Shown here one piece after another: positions 16,971 to 24,785 of a DNA stretch of 43,267 nt. Within the stretch, counting starts at the first letter, position 1; every line of letters begins with the position of its first letter. The notes under the pieces are model-generated. The model was not told where the DNA came from and did no database searches. It saw only the letters and a program-made list of their open reading frames with translations. The position numbers were made by a program, and so were the translations under genes. Source of the stretch: Halobacteriales archaeon SW_7_65_23 (lineage in GTDB: Archaea; Halobacteriota; Halobacteria; Halobacteriales; Haloarculaceae). The stretch is taken from positions 1-43,267 of the forward strand of contig PXSQ01000004.1 in the NCBI GenBank assembly GCA_003022725.1, given 5' to 3'.

Positions 16971-16981
16971 AAAAATAAAAA
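16971..16981 (+). promoter_or_regulatory. TATA region of the lyeJ-cruF operon
   Basis: AAAAATAAAAA stands out in GC-rich DNA 37 bases ahead of the lyeJ ATG and is the right distance for an archaeal TATA box with a leader of about 10 bases. It lies in the divergent gap to etfB. Confidence 0.5.
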
Positions 16982-17017
16982 CCCACAAACCACTCGATCC
17001 CTCACACCTAGCCAGCC

Positions 17018-17902
17018 ATGACAGACGTGGCCGGTCGTCTTTCGTCGATCGCCCCGTCGGAGCGGAACCTGCCGGGGTACCTGTTCTGGCTCTCGCGGCC
17101 GCGGTTCTGGCTGTACCTGGCCGGCCCTGTGATCGTTGGCGTCGTCTACGGCGCCTCGACGACCGCCGAGTTCGTCAGTCCGGTCACCGTCGCGCTGTTT
17201 CTGTACTTCCTGATCCCGGCGAACCTCTTTCTGTACGGCGTCAACGACATCTTCGACGCCGACATCGACGAGATCAACCCGAAGAAATCGGACGAGGGCC
17301 GCGAGGTGCGGTACACCGGCAGCCGTGCAGTTGCGGCCGTCGTCGTCGCCGCTACCGCGCTCGGTGCGGGGTTCCTGCCGCTGTTGCCGCCAGAGGCGCT
17401 CGCTGCGCTGGCCGGGTTCTACCTGCTCGGGGCCGCCTACAGCGCGCCGCCGCTGCGGTTCAAGACGACGCCGCTGCTCGATTCGCTCTCGAACGGCCTG
17501 TACGTGCTGCCCGGCGTGGTCGCCTACGCCACGCTGAGCGGATCGTTCCCGCCGCTCGTCGCGGTCGCTGGCGGCTGGATCTGGGCGATGGGGATGCACA
17601 CGTTCTCCGCGATCCCGGACGTCGAGCCGGATCGCGCTGCGGGCATCCGGACGACAGCGACGCTGCTGGGCGAGCGCCGGACGCTAGCGTACTGCGCCGG
17701 CTGCTGGGTCGTTGCCGCCGGGCTGATGGCGACGCTCCATCCGTTCCTCGGCAGCGTGTTCGCGATCTTCCCGGTGTTCATCGCTGGGATCGTCGCCGCG
17801 AACGTCGCCATCTCGCGGGCGTACTGGTGGTTCCCGCTGGTGAACACCGTCGCCGGGATGGTGCTCACGCTCGGTGGCATCTGGAGGCTCGTGTATGCCT
17901 GA
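17018..17902 (+). CDS. lyeJ: Lycopene elongase/1,2-hydratase (UbiA prenyltransferase)
   Basis: A 294-residue UbiA-superfamily membrane prenyltransferase with about nine helices. The two aspartate-rich motifs are VNDIFDADID (75-84) and IPDVEPDRAAG (199-209), which bind Mg-diphosphate of the prenyl donor. In haloarchaea this enzyme adds C5 units to lycopene on the way to the C50 pigment bacterioruberin. The assignment to LyeJ, rather than a menaquinone enzyme, rests on the overlap with cruF (8 bases) and nearby crtB. The usual partner crtD (3,4-desaturase) is not adjacent here. Confidence 0.9.
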   Translation: MTDVAGRLSSIAPSERNLPGYLFWLSRPRFWLYLAGPVIVGVVYGASTTAEFVSPVTVALFLYFLIPANLFLYGVNDIFDADIDEINPKKSDEGREVRYTGSRAVAAVVVAATALGAGFLPLLPPEALAALAGFYLLGAAYSAPPLRFKTTPLLDSLSNGLYVLPGVVAYATLSGSFPPLVAVAGGWIWAMGMHTFSAIPDVEPDRAAGIRTTATLLGERRTLAYCAGCWVVAAGLMATLHPFLGSVFAIFPVFIAGIVAANVAISRAYWWFPLVNTVAGMVLTLGGIWRLVYA

Positions 17903-18797
17903 CAGAGCGGGGGAGCCGGTGGGCGAGGAGTCGGCTGCAATCCCGACTGGCTGGGACGGGCTACGGCGGGCTCTGCGGGACCGCGGGGCGTTCGAGCGCT
18001 TCATCGACCGGCTGGTCGCGAACAACCGGTTTACGATCGCCGTCGTGTTCCCGGTAACGGGCGCGATGCTCCTGCTCGCAAGCGCCGAGGGGCTGGTACC
18101 AGAGCCGCTGTCGTTCAACCCCTACCTCGTGCTGTTCGGCGTTGCCGTGATGCGACTGCCGCTGGTCTCCGGGCTGGCTCCCCTCGTCGACCGGCGTGTT
18201 GCCGGTGCCCTCCCGGCCCTCGTCGCGTACTCGTACGCGATCGAGTACGTGGGGGCGACGACCGACATCCCCTACGGCGAGTTCAGCTACCAGATACCGC
18301 TGGGACCGATGCTGTTCGGGACGATCCCGCTCGGGCTGCCGGTGTTTTTCATTCCGCTCGCGCTGAACGCCTACCTTCTCTGTCTGCTACTGCTCGGGCC
18401 GCGAGCGGACAGGGCGCTCCTCCGCATCCCGTTCGTCGCAGCAACAGTGGTCGCCGTCGACGTGGTGCTGGATCCCGCGGCCGTCGCGCTCGGGTTCTGG
18501 TCGTTCGGCGAGGGCGGCTTCTACGGCGTCCCACTGTCGAACTACGCGGGCTGGATCCTCAGTGCGGTCGTCGCGACCGTCCTGCTGGACGTCGCCTTCG
18601 ACCGGGTGTCGCTCTGTGAACGCGTCGAGACCTGCCCGTACGTGCTCGACGACATGGTGAGTTTCGTGCTGCTGTGGGGGCTCGTCAACGCGGTCTACGG
18701 CGCGTGGATTCCCGTCGCCGTTGCTGGCCTGTTCGCCGCCTGGCTCGTCCACGTCGACAGATTCGACTTCGCGGTGCGACCGTCCTGGCTCAGCTAA
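17895..18797 (+). CDS. cruF: Bisanhydrobacterioruberin hydratase CruF
   Basis: A 300-residue membrane protein with about seven helices of the carotenoid 1',2'-hydratase CruF family (DUF422 type). Visible family segments are YAIEYVGATTDIPYGEFSY, LNAYLLCLLLLGPRA and DVVLDPAAVALGFWSFGEGG. It adds water to the C30 ends of bisanhydrobacterioruberin to finish bacterioruberin. The ATG at 17895 overlaps the lyeJ stop, giving translational coupling; a frame extension to 17874 exists. Its stop lies 23 bases before a complete MITE. Confidence 0.9.
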   Translation: MPDRAGEPVGEESAAIPTGWDGLRRALRDRGAFERFIDRLVANNRFTIAVVFPVTGAMLLLASAEGLVPEPLSFNPYLVLFGVAVMRLPLVSGLAPLVDRRVAGALPALVAYSYAIEYVGATTDIPYGEFSYQIPLGPMLFGTIPLGLPVFFIPLALNAYLLCLLLLGPRADRALLRIPFVAATVVAVDVVLDPAAVALGFWSFGEGGFYGVPLSNYAGWILSAVVATVLLDVAFDRVSLCERVETCPYVLDDMVSFVLLWGLVNAVYGAWIPVAVAGLFAAWLVHVDRFDFAVRPSWLS

Positions 18798-18820
18798 GCT
18801 GGCGCCCAAAAGCAGCAGTC

Positions 18821-18931
18821 ATAGTGATTGTTGTGATTGTTTTCGGCGCTACATCGCACTAACGGCGGTTTCACGGCCTGAAACTGGAGTCTGATGAATG
18901 CCCGGTGGTAAAGAGTCACAACAATCACTAT
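18821..18931. mobile_element. Complete MITE (family B, copy 2) with target duplication
   Basis: A 111-bp non-coding element with terminal inverted repeats: it starts ATAGTGATTGTTGTGA and ends with the exact reverse complement TCACAACAATCACTAT. It is flanked by CAGTC on both sides (18816-18820 and 18932-18936), a 5-bp target duplication. The interior contains no reading frame. A diverged relative is at 11127-11229. The mobilising transposase is not in this window; a 5-bp duplication would suit ISH3-type elements, but that is an inference. Confidence 0.88.
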
Positions 18932-19893
18932 CAGTCGGGCGAGGGAACACCGCGGTCCGGGCCGCGGGTCGCCGTCTCGTCGGGCGGGGCCTCCTCCGTC
19001 GGGACGGCGCTGACGCGGCGGAAGACGGTGACCGGGTCGCGGTAGCGCCGCCAGTTCCACCAGGTCCGGGCGATCAGCCAGAGCTTCCGCGGCCGGGAGA
19101 GCGAGGGCCGCTCGGAGAGCACGTCGAACTCCTGGGCCCGGATCAGCCGATGATGCTCGGCGTACAGCACCGCTGCCTGCAGGACAGCGAACTGGCAGTC
19201 CGCGGGGAGGTACTCGATCCCCTGGATGCCGCGGCGGTAACACGCTTCGGCCCGGGCGAGTTCCGACTGGACCGCCCGCCGGAACCCCGGCGTCACCGCC
19301 GCCCGTTCGAGCTGGTCGACCGTGACGTCGTGACGCCGGAGCGTCTCCAGCGGGAGGTACACGCGGCCCAGCTCCTCGATGTCCTCGCGCACGTCGCGGA
19401 TGAAGTTCGTCAGCTGGAACGCCTCCCCCAGCGCCATCGCGTGGGGTCGGGCTGTTTCCGGCTGGTCGGGGTCCATGATCGCGGTCATCATGTTCCCGAC
19501 CGCGGCGGCAGATCCCCGCATGTACCCCTCCAGCTGCTCGTACGTCTCGTAGCGGTCGGTGTCGATGTCCGCGATCATCGCGTCGATGAACGCGTCGACC
19601 TCCTCGTCGGCAATCCCCGTCTCCTCGCGGATCTCGGAAAACGCCTCGATGACCGGATCGTCGGCCGGTTCCCGGCCGAGCGCGGCCGCGCGGATCGCCT
19701 CCAGCCGGGCGCGCTGGTCGCCCGGCTCCATCCCGCTACTGTCGTCGACGACTTCGTCTGCGATGCGAAAAAACCCGTAGAGGACGTAGGTTTGCTCCCG
19801 GATCCGCTCCGGCAGGAGCCGTGTCGCGTAGTAGAACGTTTTACCGGTCTCCCTGTGTATCGCCTTGCCTCTTTTGCGCTGGGAGTCGTTCAC
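18931..19893 (-). CDS. crtB: Phytoene synthase (squalene/phytoene synthase family)
   Basis: A 320-residue enzyme condensing two geranylgeranyl diphosphates to phytoene, the first step to bacterioruberin. Both Mg-binding aspartate motifs are present: ADEVVDD (45-51) and DVREDIEELGR (167-177), with YLPLETL after the second. The start codon is GTG at 19893. The end is odd: the codons GAC TGA TAG TGA run from gene sequence into the terminal repeat of the MITE at 18821-18931, so the mobile element supplies the stop codon, and the native C-terminus may have been longer. It converges on cruF. Confidence 0.95.
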   Translation of the reverse strand: MNDSQRKRGKAIHRETGKTFYYATRLLPERIREQTYVLYGFFRIADEVVDDSSGMEPGDQRARLEAIRAAALGREPADDPVIEAFSEIREETGIADEEVDAFIDAMIADIDTDRYETYEQLEGYMRGSAAAVGNMMTAIMDPDQPETARPHAMALGEAFQLTNFIRDVREDIEELGRVYLPLETLRRHDVTVDQLERAAVTPGFRRAVQSELARAEACYRRGIQGIEYLPADCQFAVLQAAVLYAEHHRLIRAQEFDVLSERPSLSRPRKLWLIARTWWNWRRYRDPVTVFRRVSAVPTEEAPPDETATRGPDRGVPSPD

Positions 19894-19910
19894 AGGCTGG
19901 ATTGGAGTGG

Positions 19911-19924
19911 TTTATTCTTAAAAC
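19911..19924 (-). promoter_or_regulatory. TATA region of crtB
   Basis: On the minus strand this reads GTTTTAAGAATAAA, centred about 22-25 bases before the GTG start at 19893. The spacing predicts a leaderless crtB transcript. Confidence 0.6.
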
Positions 19925-20111
19925 TGCGGCCTTACAGAGTGGGTACAGCCCTCGTAACTCGGGGACGGGTCGAATGTACTACCCTACTACTGACACACCG
20001 GAACGGGAGGGCGTTCGCTGCCCGTCAGCCCGGCAGTTTCCTGGCTGCAGAGAAGTGTTGGAAAATCGAACTGTCGGCACGAATCGGATCAACGGGGCCG
20101 GGGCGCCCCGA

Positions 20112-20780
20112 TCAGTCCGTGGCGTAGCCCAGCGCGGCATCGATCCGGCCGAGTTCGGGGCCGGTCGTCCGTTCGCCGACGATGTACCCGGCGTCGTTGG
20201 CGACCAGCCCGGAGCCGACCAGCGGGCCACCGTAGTTGATGGTCCCGATGTCGGCGGGCACACCCATGTGCTCGGCCAGTTCGTCGAGTTGCTCGTCCGT
20301 CGATTTGGGGTGACAGAGGATACCGCGGTTGGTGACCACCGCCGCAGTGCCGACGGTCTGGACGCCGGCCAGCGTCCCGCGAAGTACGGGAACGTCGAGG
20401 CCGTCCCTGATGGCCTGGACGGCCTCCCGCGGGAGGTCAGGGTGAACGAACGCTCCGGTGTCGTTGGCGAGAACCACGTTGCCGGCGGCGTTAATGCGGC
20501 CCGGCAGCTCCGTGATGGGTCGGTCGACGGCGTCCTGTATTCGGTTCCGTTCGCGCTCGCGGATCCTGCTACTGACGAGCAGGCCGGCCCCGTTGCCGGT
20601 AGCGAGCGCCCCGACGGTGCCGGAGCCGTCGACCGTCGTCGGGACTGCGGGAACCCCCAGTTCCTCGGCGCAGGACTCGCGGAGGTCGGCGTCGACGTCC
20701 GGGCGGATCAGCAGACAGTCGTCGGTCGCCCTGGCGAACACGCCGACGTACGGCGATCCGGAGAAGGCCGCGCGGAGCAA
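20112..20780 (-). CDS. eif6: Translation initiation factor aIF-6
   Basis: A 222-residue pentein-fold factor that binds the large ribosomal subunit and blocks premature joining. Repeats of the fold are visible as [52 protein letters not shown] and [13 protein letters not shown], spaced about 45 residues apart as in aIF6. It follows rpl31e after two bases in the conserved archaeal order rpl39e-rpl31e-eif6. Elsewhere in archaea the run often continues with rplX-pfdA-ftsY; here those genes are 13 kb away. Confidence 0.95.
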   Translation of the reverse strand: MLRAAFSGSPYVGVFARATDDCLLIRPDVDADLRESCAEELGVPAVPTTVDGSGTVGALATGNGAGLLVSSRIRERERNRIQDAVDRPITELPGRINAAGNVVLANDTGAFVHPDLPREAVQAIRDGLDVPVLRGTLAGVQTVGTAAVVTNRGILCHPKSTDEQLDELAEHMGVPADIGTINYGGPLVGSGLVANDAGYIVGERTTGPELGRIDAALGYATD

Positions 20781-20782
20781 CG

Positions 20783-21061
20783 TTACTCGGCGACTTCGGC
20801 CTCGACGACGCCTTCGCCTTCCTCCTCGAAGCGCGCCGCGCGGACCCTGATCTTGCTCGGCGGATTCGAGCGCCCGCGCGACCAGATCTCCTCGTTGATC
20901 GAGGGGTCCAGCCGCACGGCCTCCTCGGCGACCGAGAAGTGTTGCGAGAGGTGCTCGCGCACCAGCGTCATGGCCCTGTCAGCCGCCGTGGTTTGCGAGC
21001 CGGCGTTCACGTCGCGAAGCGGGATCGTCATGACCCGCTCCTCGAAGTCACTCGCGCTCAT
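20783..21061 (-). CDS. rpl31e: Large ribosomal subunit protein L31e
   Basis: A 92-residue ribosomal protein. [20 protein letters not shown] near the N-terminus and [20 protein letters not shown] are L31e hallmarks. The acidic C-terminal tail ([14 protein letters not shown]) is normal for halophiles. The ATG overlaps the rpl39e stop in ATGA, indicating coupled translation. Confidence 0.96.
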   Translation of the reverse strand: MSASDFEERVMTIPLRDVNAGSQTTAADRAMTLVREHLSQHFSVAEEAVRLDPSINEEIWSRGRSNPPSKIRVRAARFEEEGEGVVEAEVAE

Positions 21062-21210
21062 TCGTCGGTGTTACTCCGCCGCCACTGGCGGCGCTTGGGG
21101 TTCCGCGTCACCTCTCGGTCCGTCTTGACGATGACCCAGGCCGGGACGCGGCTGTTCTGGTTCTCCAGCTTTGCCAGCCGCTTTTTCTTCGCTTTCGATT
21201 TCTTACCCAT
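21058..21210 (-). CDS. rpl39e: Large ribosomal subunit protein L39e
   Basis: A 50-residue very basic protein beginning [20 protein letters not shown] and containing [20 protein letters not shown], then QWRRSNTDE: a full-length L39e that lines the exit tunnel. Its small size hides it in automated frames; a larger frame on the same strand is spurious. It heads the rpl39e-rpl31e-eif6 operon. CATTTATG (minus strand, 21236-21243) is a good TATA box about 27-30 bases before the ATG. Confidence 0.96.
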   Translation of the reverse strand: MGKKSKAKKKRLAKLENQNSRVPAWVIVKTDREVTRNPKRRQWRRSNTDE

Positions 21211-21235
21211 AGTACCCGTCTGTACCCCGCGGTCG

Positions 21236-21245
21236 CATAAATGTG
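21236..21245 (-). promoter_or_regulatory. TATA region of rpl39e-rpl31e-eif6
   Basis: The minus strand reads ACACATTTATG here, in otherwise GC-rich DNA, about 27-30 bases before the rpl39e ATG, which fits a near-leaderless transcript. Confidence 0.55.
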
Positions 21246-21341
21246 TGTTCCTTTCGCCGGAGCCCCGCTCCCACCTGCTGTCCCGATTCGGCCGAAACCG
21301 TCCCGGAGCTGGCCTCCTTCAGTATTTGCGACTGGCATGAA

Positions 21342-21593
21342 ATGAGCGAGATGCTAGCAGATCAGCGTTTCACCACCGAAGAGCAGTTCCCCAGTATCGC
21401 GCTACGCAACGAACAGCGGGACGTCTACGAGGCCGAGATGCCCACCGACGACGGCCGGTACTCCATCGAGTTCGACGGCACACACTACTTTATGATCGAT
21501 TACTCGAACTACGGGCGCAGCCTGCAGGTGGCTGACACAGCCGACCCGATCCAGGTCACCGTCGGGCTCGAAGTCGTCGAGGACCGGCTTTAG
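21342..21593 (+). CDS. Small acidic protein of unknown function
   Basis: An 83-residue soluble protein (start MSEMLADQRF; MLADQ at 21351 also possible) with a beta-rich pattern: EAEMPTDDGRYSIEFDGTHY, FMIDYSNYGRSLQVAD and ITV-type strands. I do not recognise the family. The frame has strong haloarchaeal codon bias from the chosen start onward but not before it. Its TAG overlaps the converging thpR stop by two bases. Confidence 0.65.
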   Translation: MSEMLADQRFTTEEQFPSIALRNEQRDVYEAEMPTDDGRYSIEFDGTHYFMIDYSNYGRSLQVADTADPIQVTVGLEVVEDRL

Positions 21594-22141
21594 AGGTCGA
21601 ACTCCTCCACGGTGGAGTACTCGGGCCCGGACTGTGTGAGCTCCGACTCCATTAGCCGGACCGCGTCGACTGTCATCTCCCCGACGTCGGGGTCACGCTC
21701 GCTGACGACCGACTGGACGAGTTCCTTCCCGCCGGCGTGGTCCATTCGCGCGAGCGTGACGTGTGGAGTGAACTCGTGTTCCTCCGGGTCGAATCCCATC
21801 GCCGTGGTCCGGTCCTCGATCGCTTCGTGGAGCCGGACAAACGACTCGCTGCCCTCGGGGACGCCGAGCCATACCACGCTGATGTAGTCGAGACTCGGGA
21901 ACACGCCGAGGCCGCTGAACTCGGCGCGGAACGGCTCCACACCGCTTTCCTCGACGGCCAGTTCGAGTTCCTCGGTGAGCGCCGGCACACGATCCGGGTC
22001 GGTGTCACCGAGGAATTTCAGGGTGAGGTGAGCCTGCTCGGGGTCAGTCAGGCGGAGGCCGCTCGCATCCGCAAGGAGGTCCTGGACGCGCTCGACGTCC
22101 GCGGCGAGTCCGTCGAGGTCGACGCTGACGAACAGTCGCAT
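21590..22141 (-). CDS. thpR: RNA 2',3'-cyclic phosphodiesterase (2H family)
   Basis: A 183-residue 2H phosphoesterase. The two catalytic H-x-T motifs are HLTLKFLGDT (about 38-47) and HVTLARMDHA (about 127-136), and the N-terminus MRLFVSVDLDG is typical. The family hydrolyses 2',3'-cyclic phosphates in RNA ends and reversibly joins tRNA halves in vitro; the role in archaea is unsettled. It stands alone, divergent from the TPR gene. Confidence 0.9.
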   Translation of the reverse strand: MRLFVSVDLDGLAADVERVQDLLADASGLRLTDPEQAHLTLKFLGDTDPDRVPALTEELELAVEESGVEPFRAEFSGLGVFPSLDYISVVWLGVPEGSESFVRLHEAIEDRTTAMGFDPEEHEFTPHVTLARMDHAGGKELVQSVVSERDPDVGEMTVDAVRLMESELTQSGPEYSTVEEFDL

Positions 22142-22193
22142 ACGCGTCGGTTGGTGACGCAGCCCTTAATGCTACGCCCCGGTAAGGGGAGGT

Positions 22194-22949
22194 ATGACCG
22201 AAGAACCCCGGGACCACGAGTTCTCGGACGGGCAAGGGTTCGGCGATCCCTACGACGAGTTCGACCTCGATCCCCCGGAACTCTCCGTCGGGACCGACGA
22301 GATCGATCCGGTCGACGCCCACGCGCTGGCCGACCAGCTGGACGAAGAGCAGATCGCCTCCGACGACGTCGACGCGGAGACGCTGCTCGACGTGGCCCTG
22401 GAGTACGTGCGGATCAACCGCCACGAACAGGCGACCGAGGCGTTCGAACGGACGGCGCGGTACGCCGACGACGAACGCGTCGAGCAGGAGGCGTGGGTCA
22501 ACAAGGGGGTGGCTCACGCGGAACTGGAGGAGTACGACGCCGCGATCGGCGCGTATCGCGAGGCGCTCGACATCGACGACGAGTCCGAGCACGCGGCGAC
22601 GACCGAGACGAACCTCGCGTACGCGCTCTGGGAGTTCGGCCGGACCGAGGAGGCCCTCGAACACGCCGAGCGCGCCGTCGAGATCGACCCCCGCTTCGCC
22701 CAGGCCTGGTACAACCGCGGCTTCTTCCTCAACGAGCGCGGGCTCGCGGAAGACGCACTCACGGCGTTCGACAACGCGATCAGGCTCGGCTACCGGAGCG
22801 CCGATCTGCTGGAGGAGAAGGCGATCGCGCTCGAACAGCTCGGCGAGGACGAGCGCGCCGAGGAAGTCGCCGAGGAGGCCGAACAGCTCCGCTCGGAGAA
22901 CGAAGAACAGCTGATGGACGCGGCAGACAACCAGCGGCTCAGGGAGTGA
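22194..22949 (+). CDS. Tetratricopeptide-repeat protein
   Basis: A 251-residue soluble protein. After an acidic N-terminus (1-60), TPR motifs follow at about 64-97, 99-132, 137-170 and 172-205; clear ones are AWVNKGVAHAELEEYDAAIG and AWYNRGFFLNERGLAEDALT. A coiled-coil-like acidic C-terminus (EEVAEEAEQLRSENEEQ) closes it. No catalytic domain is present, so it is probably a protein-protein scaffold. It is followed after one base by the DUF424 gene. Confidence 0.85.
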   Translation: MTEEPRDHEFSDGQGFGDPYDEFDLDPPELSVGTDEIDPVDAHALADQLDEEQIASDDVDAETLLDVALEYVRINRHEQATEAFERTARYADDERVEQEAWVNKGVAHAELEEYDAAIGAYREALDIDDESEHAATTETNLAYALWEFGRTEEALEHAERAVEIDPRFAQAWYNRGFFLNERGLAEDALTAFDNAIRLGYRSADLLEEKAIALEQLGEDERAEEVAEEAEQLRSENEEQLMDAADNQRLRE

Positions 22950-22950
22950 C

Positions 22951-23250
22951 ATGACGGAGCTGCTGTTGAAGGAGCGCGAGACGCCGAAGGGGCGGCTGGT
23001 GTCGATCTGTGACGCCGACGTACTCGGCGAGGAGTTCGAGGCCGGGGAGGTGTCGCTGTCGGTCACGCCGGAGTTCTACGACGGCGAAACCGCAGACGAG
23101 CAGCGTGTCGTCGAGAGTCTCGCCCGCTGCAGCGTCGCCAACCTCGTCGGTAGCCGCGCGGTCGGCCTCGCGATCGAACATGGGTTCGTCGACGAGGAGA
23201 ACGTTCTCGACTTCGAGGGGACGCGCCACGCACAGCTGCTCTGGATGTGA
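22951..23250 (+). CDS. DUF424 family protein
   Basis: A 99-residue protein matching DUF424, an archaeal family of unknown function often near translation or RNA genes. Visible family pattern: LVSICDADVLGEEFEAGEVS, then the helix ARCSVANLVGSRAVGLAIEH and GFVDEENVL. It starts one base after the TPR gene stop and is surely co-transcribed with it. Confidence 0.82.
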   Translation: MTELLLKERETPKGRLVSICDADVLGEEFEAGEVSLSVTPEFYDGETADEQRVVESLARCSVANLVGSRAVGLAIEHGFVDEENVLDFEGTRHAQLLWM

Positions 23251-23306
23251 CCGGCACGGAGCACCGTCGTAAGGGGCCGGGGCCGTTGTCGGCGCAGTCG
23301 GGAATT

Positions 23307-23322
23307 TTTCGGTAAACCGAAA
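23307..23322. promoter_or_regulatory. Palindromic operator candidate ahead of sufS
   Basis: TTTCGGT-AA-ACCGAAA is a perfect 7+7 inverted repeat 34-49 bases before the sufS ATG. It overlaps the likely BRE/TATA region (GAAATAC, 23319-23325), a position suited to repression by a dimeric regulator. Confidence 0.5.
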
Positions 23323-23355
23323 TACAGTTGGTCGTTGCGTCCCTGTAGTTTTGTA

Positions 23356-24603
23356 ATGGCAACGACAGAGCCCCAGATACTGGACGTCGAGGGGATCCGC
23401 GAGGACTTCCCGATCCTCCAGCGGGAGTTCGGGGGCGAACAGCTGGTGTATCTGGACAACGCGGCGACGGCACAGACGCCGAACCAGGTCATCGACGCGA
23501 TGAGTGACTACTACCGGGAGACGAACGCGAACGTCCACCGGGGGCTCCACCATCTCAGCCAGGAGGCATCCATCGCGTACGAGGACGCACACGACCGCCT
23601 CGCCGAGTTCGTGGGTGCGAGCGGCGGCCGCGAGGAGATGATCTTCACCAAGAATACCACCGACGGCGAGAACCTCGTGGCGTACTCCTGGGGGCTCCAC
23701 GAGCTCGGCCCCGGCGACGAGGTGGTCACGACGGAGATGGAGCACCACTCCTCGCTGGTGACCTGGCAGCAGATCGCCAAGCGGACCGGCGCCGAGATCA
23801 AGTACGTCCGGGTCGACGACGACGGTCGCTTGGACATGGATCACGCAAAGGAACTGATCACCGACGACACGGGGATGGTCAGCGTGGTCCACGTCTCGAA
23901 CACGCTCGGGACAAAGAACCCGGTCGGCGCGCTGGCGGAGATCGCCCACGATCACGACGCGTACATCTTCGTCGACGGCGCGCAATCCGTGCCGACGATG
24001 CCGGTCGACGTCGAGGAAATCGGCGCCGACTTCTACGCCTTTTCGGGGCACAAGATGGCCGGTCCGACCGGGATCGGCGGGCTCTACGGCCGCAAGGAGC
24101 TGCTTGAGGGGATGGAGCCGTTCTACTACGGCGGCGGGATGATCCGGAAGGTCACCTACGAGGACTCCAAGTGGGCCGACCTCCCCTGGAAGTTCGAGGC
24201 TGGAACGCCGCCGATCGCCGAAGGGATCGGCCTGGCCGCGGCCGCGGACTACCTCGACGACATCGGGATGGAGCGGATCGAGCGCCACGAGAACGAACTG
24301 GCACAGTACGCACTCGAGCGACTCGCCGAGTTCGACGACATCGAGATTTACGGCCCGCCGGCTGGCGTCGAGCGCGGCGGCCTCGTCTCGTTCAACCTCG
24401 AAAGCGTGCATGCACACGACCTCTCGGAGGTGCTCAACGACTTCGCCGTCGCGGTCCGCGCGGGCGACCACTGCACCCAGCCACTGCACGACAAACTGGG
24501 CGTCGCCGCCTCCACGCGCGCCTCGTTCTACGTTTACAACACCACCGACGAAATCGACACAATGGTCGACGCCCTCGACGCCGCTCGAGAACTGTTCGCC
24601 TGA
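23356..24603 (+). CDS. sufS: Cysteine desulfurase, SufS type
   Basis: A 415-residue PLP enzyme releasing sulfur from cysteine for Fe-S clusters. Features: YLDNAATAQTP at about 35-45, NVHRGLHHLS, the PLP lysine in AFSGHKMAGPTG (near residue 230), and the active-site cysteine in RAGDHCTQPLH (near residue 372), as in class II desulfurases. The expected scaffold gene (sufU/iscU) is not the next gene. A palindrome at 23307-23322 overlaps its promoter. Confidence 0.93.
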   Translation: MATTEPQILDVEGIREDFPILQREFGGEQLVYLDNAATAQTPNQVIDAMSDYYRETNANVHRGLHHLSQEASIAYEDAHDRLAEFVGASGGREEMIFTKNTTDGENLVAYSWGLHELGPGDEVVTTEMEHHSSLVTWQQIAKRTGAEIKYVRVDDDGRLDMDHAKELITDDTGMVSVVHVSNTLGTKNPVGALAEIAHDHDAYIFVDGAQSVPTMPVDVEEIGADFYAFSGHKMAGPTGIGGLYGRKELLEGMEPFYYGGGMIRKVTYEDSKWADLPWKFEAGTPPIAEGIGLAAAADYLDDIGMERIERHENELAQYALERLAEFDDIEIYGPPAGVERGGLVSFNLESVHAHDLSEVLNDFAVAVRAGDHCTQPLHDKLGVAASTRASFYVYNTTDEIDTMVDALDAARELFA

Positions 24604-24645
24604 GCCGGGGCGACCCTGCCTTCCGTCCGCTCGTCGGAGCACTCA

Positions 24646-24740
24646 CAATCTATAATCGGGTGCCAGTCACAGCTAGGGCATGGACGTCACGGATCCCACG
24701 ACGGTGCGGACCCGATTTCTCGATACGTACCGAAACGGTT
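24646..24740 (+). pseudogene. Truncated gene start, copy 1 (MDVTDP family)
   Basis: An ATG at 24680 opens MDVTDPTTVRTRFLDTYRNG and then loses similarity and codon bias. About 34 bases before the ATG are also shared with the second copy at 26306-26400 (CTATAATCGGGTGCCAGTCAC here against AGATAATCCGGGTGCCCGCGAC there). So a gene start together with its promoter is present twice, both broken. The two fragments bracket the GIDE gene as direct repeats. Confidence 0.65.
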
Positions 24741-24785
24741 CGAGACGGCGACGTGATGCGGGAGCGGCGGGCCGACCGCGCGGCC

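Noticed and set aside
16786-16986. N-terminal extension of EtfB
   Set aside because: No family similarity, and it would overlap the promoter zone shared with lyeJ.
21108-21338. Minus-strand 76-residue frame over rpl39e
   Set aside because: L39e lies in another frame of the same strand with perfect family match.
22939-24642. Minus-strand open frame of 567 residues opposite sufS
   Set aside because: Shadow of sufS and the DUF424 gene; no domain, and it runs across the sufS promoter.
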